Below are positions 43,593 through 48,721 of a stretch of DNA of 48,721 nt, one piece after another. Source of the DNA: Fibrobacterota bacterium (GTDB lineage Bacteria > Fibrobacterota > Fibrobacteria > UBA5070); NCBI GenBank assembly GCA_029557215.1, contig JAKPQQ010000164.1, positions 1 through 48,721 on the forward strand. Direction: 5' to 3'. The position numbers were made by a program, and so were the translations under genes. Position 1 is the stretch's first letter. The number at the start of each line of letters is the position of its first letter. Under the pieces are notes generated by a model. It did not search any database and was not told where the DNA came from. It saw nothing but the letters and a program-made list of their open reading frames with translations.

Positions 43593-44786
43593 ATGCGCAT
43601 CGGCGTCTGGCACAACCTCCCTTCCGGTGGCGGAATGCGCGCGTTGCACGACCAAGTGGATGGTCTGCGCCGTCGCGGGCACGAGATCCTGGTTTGGTCT
43701 CCGGACGGCTCGGAAAACGGTCTTCTGGGGTTGCCGTCCTCCGTGCGTCAGGAACGATGGGCCGTGCGACGTCCGCCTCCAAGGACAAACATCGGGAGTT
43801 GGTCCGAAGTCTCGCGTTTCCTGTCCGCCCTGGAAGATCACTGCAGATACGTGGCCAGACGCATGGAGGAGGAGCGCTGCGATGTCCTCTTCATCGGCGT
43901 CTGCCGGAGTACGCGCACTCCGCCGATCGCCCGCTTCTCGTCCATTCCTTCGACCATCTATCTCCAGGAGCCGTATCGGCCTCTCTACGAGGCGATGCCC
44001 GAGAATCCCTGGCGCTCGCCGCGCCTCTCGCCGTGGCGGAATCCGTCGGCATGGTGGGACGACCGGTCGCGGCTGCGCGCGATGCGGTTGCAGGTCGCCG
44101 AGGAAATCCGTTCCGCCAAGGCGTTTTCCCGAATCCTGGTGAACTCGCGCTTTTCCCGGGAGTCCGTGCTGCGGGCCTACGGTCTCGACTCCAAGGTCTG
44201 CTATCTCGGTGTCGATGCGAGCAGGTTCGGGGAGCCGGTGGCGCCACGGGACCATCTGGTCGGAATCGGGGCGTTCGCTCCGGAGAAGAACATCGAATTG
44301 GCCATCGATGCGGTGGCCATGCTTCCCGATCCGCGACCCGAACTCGTCTGGGTGGGGAATGTCGCGTACAAGGGCTATGTCGAAACGCTCCAGCGCAGGG
44401 CGGGAGAAAAGGGGGTGCGATTCTCGCCACGCCTGGCGCTGCCCGAGTCCGAGCTTGTCGAAACCATCCGGACAGCTCGATGCATGGTCTACGCCCCCCG
44501 TCTTGAGCCCTTCGGCTACGCTCCGATCGAGGCCGGTGCCTGCGGGGTTCCCGTCGTCGGGATCGCCGAGGGCGGGGTACGTGAAACGGTCGAGGACGGC
44601 GTGACGGGGCTTCTCGTCGACGGAGGTCCGTGCGAACTCGGTGCGGCACTGGGTCGCATCCTCGCCGATCCGGAGCTCGCGCGTCGCCTCGGATCGGCCG
44701 GGCGCGAACGCGCCCTGGGGCGCTGGAGCCTGGAGGCCTCGATCGATCGTCTGGAAGGCAATCTCGAGGAGATCGCGCGTTCATGA
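43593..44786 (+). CDS. GT4-family glycosyltransferase
   Basis: A 397-residue GT-B protein: MRIGVWHNLPSGGGMRALHD, ILVNSRFSRESVLRAYG, VGIGAFAPEKNIELAIDAV, LEPFGYAPIEAGACGVPVVG and GGVRETVEDGVTGLLVDGG. This is a classical GT4 order. It lies 19 nt after wzt and overlaps wbsX (ATGA). Confidence 0.93.
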   Translation: MRIGVWHNLPSGGGMRALHDQVDGLRRRGHEILVWSPDGSENGLLGLPSSVRQERWAVRRPPPRTNIGSWSEVSRFLSALEDHCRYVARRMEEERCDVLFIGVCRSTRTPPIARFSSIPSTIYLQEPYRPLYEAMPENPWRSPRLSPWRNPSAWWDDRSRLRAMRLQVAEEIRSAKAFSRILVNSRFSRESVLRAYGLDSKVCYLGVDASRFGEPVAPRDHLVGIGAFAPEKNIELAIDAVAMLPDPRPELVWVGNVAYKGYVETLQRRAGEKGVRFSPRLALPESELVETIRTARCMVYAPRLEPFGYAPIEAGACGVPVVGIAEGGVRETVEDGVTGLLVDGGPCELGAALGRILADPELARRLGSAGRERALGRWSLEASIDRLEGNLEEIARS

Positions 44787-45856
44787 CGAAACTTGTCGCC
44801 TTCCACCTGCCGCAGTACCATCCGATCCCGGAAAACGACATGTGGTGGGGCAAGGGCTTCACGGAGTGGACCAACGTCGCGCGCGCGCGTCCCTTGTTCC
44901 CGGGACACGCCCAGCCGCATCTTCCCGCCGATCTGGGGTTCTACGATCTCCGGCTCCCCGAGGTCCGCAAGGCCCAGGCCGATCTCGCCCGCGAATACGG
45001 AATCCACGCGTTCTGCTACTACCACTACTGGTTTTCGGGGCGTCGGATCCTCGAACGGCCCGTCGACGAGATCCTCGCTTCGGGAGAGCCCGACTTCCCC
45101 TTCTGCCTGTGCTGGGCGAACGAGAACTGGACACGGGCCTGGGATGGCGGGGAGCAGCAGATACTTCTCGAACAGACGCATGGCGAGGACGATTTCCGCG
45201 CCCATGCGCGCTGGCTTTCGTCGGCGTTCGCCGACCCACGCTACCTCAAGGAGAAGGGGCGCCCCGTCTTCCTCGTGTATCGTGCCTCGAAGATCCCCGA
45301 GATCGAACGATTCGCGACGATCCTGCGCGAAGAGGCCGCCGTCAAGGGGTTTTCCGGGGTGCACCTGGTGCGCGTGGAGAGCTTCCCCACGGAATGCTGT
45401 CAGCTACCTGAGGGCTTCGATGCGTCCCTGGAGTTCCAGCCTTCCCGGAAACACTTCGAGCGTCCCTTGCGTCGGGGCTTCCTGCGGCGGCAGCTGATGC
45501 GTCTGGGGCTACTCCCGCGTGCGCATCTCGATCACGATGTCCGCTCCTATCCAGATTTGGTTCGCCGTTCGCTGGATGCGGCGCAATCTCCTTGGCCTTG
45601 CCATCGCTGCGTCACGCCCATGTGGGATAATTCGGCGCGGCGTCGGGTGCAGGGCGCGACCATCTTCGTAGGTTCGACGCCCGAGCTGTACAAGGATTGG
45701 TTGATGGAGTCGATCCGTCGATCCAAGTCGCTGGGCGACGATCTGGTTTTCATCAATGCATGGAACGAATGGGCCGAAGGCAACCATCTCGAGCCGTGCC
45801 ACCGCTGGGGCCGGAGCTACCTGGAGGCCACTCGGCAAGCGTTGGCCGAAGCCTGA
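44783..45856 (+). CDS. WbsX-like/GH99-like protein
   Basis: The 357-residue protein carries the WbsX opening AFHLPQYHPIPENDMWWG and KGFTEWTNVARARPLF, then FCYYHYWFSGRRILERPV, FCLCWANENWTRAWDGG and FINAWNEWAEGNHLEP. WbsX-type proteins occur in surface-polysaccharide loci and share the GH99 (endo-mannosidase) fold. They are thought to act as glycosyltransferases or glycosidases on the glycan. It is the last gene of the module. Confidence 0.93.
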   Translation: MTKLVAFHLPQYHPIPENDMWWGKGFTEWTNVARARPLFPGHAQPHLPADLGFYDLRLPEVRKAQADLAREYGIHAFCYYHYWFSGRRILERPVDEILASGEPDFPFCLCWANENWTRAWDGGEQQILLEQTHGEDDFRAHARWLSSAFADPRYLKEKGRPVFLVYRASKIPEIERFATILREEAAVKGFSGVHLVRVESFPTECCQLPEGFDASLEFQPSRKHFERPLRRGFLRRQLMRLGLLPRAHLDHDVRSYPDLVRRSLDAAQSPWPCHRCVTPMWDNSARRRVQGATIFVGSTPELYKDWLMESIRRSKSLGDDLVFINAWNEWAEGNHLEPCHRWGRSYLEATRQALAEA

Positions 45857-45914
45857 CATTTGCCTGCCTAGGGAATCGAGCGCACAGGGCGGGTGAAGCT
45901 TGCAAGGGGAGATC

Positions 45915-45988
45915 GCAACACCCATTGTCGAATGGGTTGCACAGGGATTCCCATGCCAGCCCATTCGACGGTCGCCGAGGGGCGACCG
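45915..45988. repeat. Overlapping inverted repeats between wbsX and helicase
   Basis: The 141-bp convergent gap contains three pairings. CCCATT/AATGGG (45921-45936) has loop GTCG, with GCAA/TTGC outside it. GTCGAATGGG (45927-45936) pairs perfectly with CCCATTCGAC (45960-45969). CGGTCGCC/GGCGACCG (45969-45988) has a GAGG loop. The first two share the same bases and cannot form together. No T-run is seen on either strand. Confidence 0.65.
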
Positions 45989-45997
45989 GGAGAAGGC

Positions 45998-47677
45998 TCA
46001 CCTCCTCCGGGGGCGCCCGCCGTCGCGACCGCCGCTGCGGTGTCCGCCATCGCGGCGTCCGCCGCCACCATGTCCGAAGTGGCGGGGCTTTTCGTCGCCT
46101 TCCTCTTCCACGCCGATCTTGGCCATTTCCTGGCCGGTGAGCGTGGCGTCCTTCTGGCCGTAGAACTCTTCGCGGTAGGCCTTGGACATCAATAGCGCCA
46201 ATCCCAAGCGGGTCGATTCGGCCTGGACAAGTTCCGGCAGGGCTCCCGCGAGCTTTTCGGCGGCGCGGCGCACGGCGCGCGAGCTGTCGCGCTCGGCGCG
46301 TTCCAGCAGGCCCACGCAGCGTTCGACAAGAACCGCTGCGCTCGTTTCCGGTTTGAACGACGCGACCTTCTCGAAGCGCAGCTCGAACCGGCGACCGATG
46401 GCCTTCACGGCCAGTTCTTCCAGCTCCGACACCACGGACCAAGCCACGCCGGTCTTGCCGGCGCGGGCGGTGCGTCCGGCGCGGTGCACGTAGACGTCGG
46501 GTTCCATGGGCATCTCGTACTGGATCACGCACGGGATGTCCTGCACGTCGATGCCGCGGGCGGCGACGTCGGTGGTCACCAGGTACCGGGTTTCGCGCTT
46601 GCGGAACCGGGCCATCACCTTTTCGCGGGCGATCTGGCTCATGTCGCCGGAGAACGGCTCGGCCGAAAGGCCCCACGAGCGGAGGTAGTCGGACAGGTAC
46701 GACACGTCGCGGCGGGTGTTGCAGAAGATGAACGCCATCTCGGGATGGTCGTGTTCCAGGATGTCGAACACTGCCTTGTCCTTGGCGAGCTTGTCGACCA
46801 CCACGTAGCGGTGCGAGATCGCGTCGACGGAGCGCTTCTTCTGGGACAGCGACAGGAACTTGGGGTTGCGCAGGAACGCGCGCGCCAGGTGCTTCACGTT
46901 CTCGGTGATGGTGGCCGAGAACATGTAGGTGCAGCGATCCTTGGGCAGGATGCTCTGGATGCGGGCCATGTCGGGATAGAATCCCATGGAGAGCATTTCG
47001 TCGGCTTCGTCGAGCACGAGGTCGCGCACCGACGACGGATTGAAATGGCCCTTCTGGAGCATGTCGATCACGCGACCGGGCGTGCCGATCACGATGTGGC
47101 TGTCCTTGAGACCTTCGATCTGCTTTTCGTAGCCCACGCCGCCGTAGACGACAACGGTCTTGATCCCCTTGTCGGCCCCCAGGATCTCGGCTTCCTTGGC
47201 CACCTGCAAGGCGAGTTCGCGGGTGGGGACCAGCACCAGAGCCTGCGGGTGGCGGTGCGCGACTTCGCAGACCTCCACCAGCGGGATCATGAAGGCGCCG
47301 GTCTTGCCCGATCCGGTGCGGGACTGGGTGATCAGATCCTGTCCGGCCAGAAGGTACGGGATCGCCTTGCGCTGCACCAGCATGGGCGAGGTCCAGCCTT
47401 GCTTGGCGACCGAAGCCTTCATCGCCTCCGACGCCTGCTCGAACGTGAAGTCGGGCAGCGGAGGGTCGGGTTCGACGATGTCGGTGATGTCGTCGTCGGC
47501 CTGGGAGTTGATCTCCTCGGCAAGCTTGGACGGATCGAATCCGGCGGTGTCCTCTTCCGTCGACGACACGTCCGAAGCGGAGGAATCATCCTGGGAAGAG
47601 ATTTGGAGATCGGAAACAGGCTCGAGATTTTCGAGGGATTCCCCGGTCAGGGAAGGGTCTTTTTCTTTCATCTGCAT
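45998..47677 (-). CDS. DEAD-box RNA helicase
   Basis: The 559-residue protein has an acidic N-terminal extension of about 70 residues rich in Asp, Glu and Ser. The core has the Q-motif (GWTSPMLVQRKAIPYLL), SRTGSGKT, PTRELALQVAKEA, GTPGRVIDML, DEAD, FSATITENVKHL, IFCNTRRD, VTTDVAARGID and HRAGRTARAG. A basic Gly/Arg-rich tail (HGGGGRRDGGHRSGGRDGG) binds RNA. The pattern suits the DeaD/CsdA-like group that remodels mRNA and ribosome precursors. The start is ATG 47677 or, better spaced from the AGGA site, ATG 47671. Confidence 0.95.
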   Translation of the reverse strand: MQMKEKDPSLTGESLENLEPVSDLQISSQDDSSASDVSSTEEDTAGFDPSKLAEEINSQADDDITDIVEPDPPLPDFTFEQASEAMKASVAKQGWTSPMLVQRKAIPYLLAGQDLITQSRTGSGKTGAFMIPLVEVCEVAHRHPQALVLVPTRELALQVAKEAEILGADKGIKTVVVYGGVGYEKQIEGLKDSHIVIGTPGRVIDMLQKGHFNPSSVRDLVLDEADEMLSMGFYPDMARIQSILPKDRCTYMFSATITENVKHLARAFLRNPKFLSLSQKKRSVDAISHRYVVVDKLAKDKAVFDILEHDHPEMAFIFCNTRRDVSYLSDYLRSWGLSAEPFSGDMSQIAREKVMARFRKRETRYLVTTDVAARGIDVQDIPCVIQYEMPMEPDVYVHRAGRTARAGKTGVAWSVVSELEELAVKAIGRRFELRFEKVASFKPETSAAVLVERCVGLLERAERDSSRAVRRAAEKLAGALPELVQAESTRLGLALLMSKAYREEFYGQKDATLTGQEMAKIGVEEEGDEKPRHFGHGGGGRRDGGHRSGGRDGGRPRRR

Positions 47678-47751
47678 GGTCCTAAAAAGCTAGGAAACGG
47701 GACACCCCCCCAACGGATCTATTCCTGAACGATGGACGTGTCGGCCCGGAA

Positions 47752-47889
47752 TTAGCTCTTTGCGAATCTGACCCAAAGCAGACCCAAAGCGACCAATGCC
47801 GGAATCGCGTACTTGAAGTACTGCACGTAGTTGCCGTGCATCATCTCGTTGTGGATTCGGACGGAGTCTTGGGCGAGAACGTTCATCAT
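47752..47889 (-). CDS. Small membrane peptide, 45 residues
   Basis: A short frame encodes MMNVLAQDSVRIHNEMMHG followed by NYVQYFKYAIPALVALG and the basic end LLWVRFAKS. One membrane helix (AIPALVALGLLWV) flanked by Lys and Arg gives it the appearance of a real small membrane protein. Either of two adjacent ATGs could start it. No Shine-Dalgarno site is seen. It lies just upstream of the helicase gene on the same strand and could be co-transcribed with it. Confidence 0.45.
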   Translation of the reverse strand: MMNVLAQDSVRIHNEMMHGNYVQYFKYAIPALVALGLLWVRFAKS

Positions 47890-48159
47890 GGAGTGGGGTG
47901 GTCCAGGAATGGGGTGGTGGCAGCGGAATTTGTGCGCATAGGGGTTAACACTTTTTCAGGACTCAATCGAGTCCACAATTGGAGATGACTCGGAATTTAA
48001 TCTCCCATGGCCCGGCATGAGTTGGCGCCGTCCCTTCCCGTGACGGCGCTCACATCCTGCTGGGAGGTATCGATCTACGATCTCGGGTTGGTTTAACTTT
48101 CCTTGCTCAACCTCCCCATGGGTTCCATGTGCCCAAAGTTCCATCCAGGATTATGCCGT
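47890..48159 (+). other. 270-bp intergenic region with hairpins
   Basis: No gene is seen. It holds a palindromic hairpin GGACTC-AATC-GAGTCC (47959-47974) and an 8-bp stem GCGCCGTC/GACGGCGC (48025-48049, 9-nt loop). It ends with an AGGA site 9 nt before ATG 48160. It is AT-richer than its neighbours and probably carries divergent promoters for the small peptide/helicase and the downstream gene; the -10/-35 boxes cannot be assigned. Confidence 0.4.
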
Positions 48160-48721
48160 ATGACCGACGTTTCCCGCGCAAGCAACCCCACCGGCCCATC
48201 TCTCCTGGACAAGTCCACCGCCCACCCCGGCAGCATCGACAAGTCGATCTTCGAGAAGAAGAGCGGACCTGCCGCGGGTTCTTCGATGGGCCAGGGCACC
48301 GTGAATCCCAACTACCTCAAGGAGTGCCGGGAAGACAACCCCGAGCCCGCCAGCTCCGCCGCCTCGCAAGACCAGGTCGCCCTGTCCAACTGCCGGTTTC
48401 TGACTCCCACCGAGGAGCTGCGCTGCGACGAGCCCTTCGAGATGGCCGTCGACGCCAAGGTCACCGGCAGCGCCAATCTGGAAAATGTGACTTTTCGTCT
48501 GTACAGCTTCCTGACCAAGGATGGCAAGGAGGAACGCTCAAAAGTCCACACCTGGCTGGGCAGCGGCAAATCGGTGGATCCCAAGGCCGACCCGGTCGTG
48601 GTCAAGGCCACCGGCAAGCTGGTCTACGAGATGGGCACCGATCTGTCGAAGCCCATTCCGTTCGAGATCGAGGCCAAGTACTGCCAGCAGGAACCCGCCA
48701 AGAGCCCGCGGGTGGAGGTGG
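48160..48721 (+). CDS. Unrecognised protein, 5' part (partial)
   Basis: An open frame of 187 codons runs off the end of the window without a stop. It starts MTDVSRASNPTGPSLLDKS and has no signal peptide. The first 75 residues are polar and rich in Ser/Ala/Pro. From NCRFLTPTEELRCDEPFEMA on, strand-like text (ENVTFRLYSFLTKDGKEER, VKATGKLVYEMG, PFEIEAKYCQQEP) suggests an Ig-like beta domain. Such domains occur as extensions of phage-tail and type VI secretion spike proteins, but this is only a weak analogy. AGGA lies 9 nt before the start. Confidence 0.6.
   Translation, partial: MTDVSRASNPTGPSLLDKSTAHPGSIDKSIFEKKSGPAAGSSMGQGTVNPNYLKECREDNPEPASSAASQDQVALSNCRFLTPTEELRCDEPFEMAVDAKVTGSANLENVTFRLYSFLTKDGKEERSKVHTWLGSGKSVDPKADPVVVKATGKLVYEMGTDLSKPIPFEIEAKYCQQEPAKSPRVEV

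Noticed and set aside
47959..47974. Terminator at the GGACTC palindrome
   Set aside because: The stem is only 6 bp and no T-run follows on either strand, so it is reported only as a hairpin.

Overview
The window is GC-rich, densely coded bacterial DNA. It is most likely from the phylum Fibrobacterota. The best taxonomic clue is the protein at 733-1599, which belongs to the TIGR02147 paralogous family known mainly from Fibrobacter succinogenes (relatives also occur in Bdellovibrio-like bacteria). It is followed by an overlapping lipoprotein gene. Signal peptides, lipoboxes, a secretin and an Omp85-type barrel show a diderm envelope. The three tRNA genes do not encode CCA.

Layout. 1-9 kb: the tail of an APC-type permease, the TIGR02147 regulator and lipoprotein pair, a MazG-like pyrophosphohydrolase, ilvD, a polysaccharide deacetylase, an AbiEi/AbiEii-type toxin-antitoxin pair and aspS. 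9-11.8 kb: a small coiled-coil lipoprotein, a PhoH-like ATPase that probably starts at a CTG codon, a small membrane protein, tRNA-Val and tRNA-Asp followed by a terminator and degenerate terminator-like repeats, and another lipoprotein. 11.9-19.6 kb: a housekeeping block, rplM-rpsI, then rpsB-tsf-pyrH-frr-uppS-cdsA-ispE-tRNA-Gln-rplY-pth, mostly with overlapping start and stop codons. 19.6-26.3 kb: a PilZ protein coupled to pth, then a promoter and pilMNOPQ for the type IV pilus alignment and secretin complex. The PilP-like protein is unusually long and carries the AMIN-like domains that PilQ lacks. 26.2-28.5 kb: a lone ABC ATPase coupled to a TIM-barrel, glycosidase-like protein, then trmL. 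28.6-45.9 kb: a surface-polysaccharide region with several GT4 glycosyltransferases, an Omp85-like barrel, a YecH protein, a Wzx-like flippase, a DUF707 protein, a Wzm/Wzt ABC exporter and a WbsX/GH99-like protein. 46-48.7 kb: a DEAD-box RNA helicase, a 45-residue membrane peptide, and an unrecognised gene that runs off the end.

How the genes fit together. The ribosome and envelope-precursor genes form one growth-related superoperon. The pil genes build the pilus channel, and the neighbouring PilZ protein is a plausible c-di-GMP input. The polysaccharide region supplies enzymes for assembling a glycan, with two export routes encoded side by side. It carries three broken glycosyltransferase genes, near 34.4, 37.85 and 41.4 kb, which look like scars of recombination between modules or of misassembly.

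The least conventional observations are the AMIN/PilP domain rearrangement with a proline-rich PilQ tail, the ABC ATPase and TIM-barrel pair, a 10-bp inverted-repeat stem in the rpsB leader, mutually exclusive hairpins between wbsX and the helicase, and the scarred glycosyltransferase locus. All assignments come from reading the sequence; no database search was possible.
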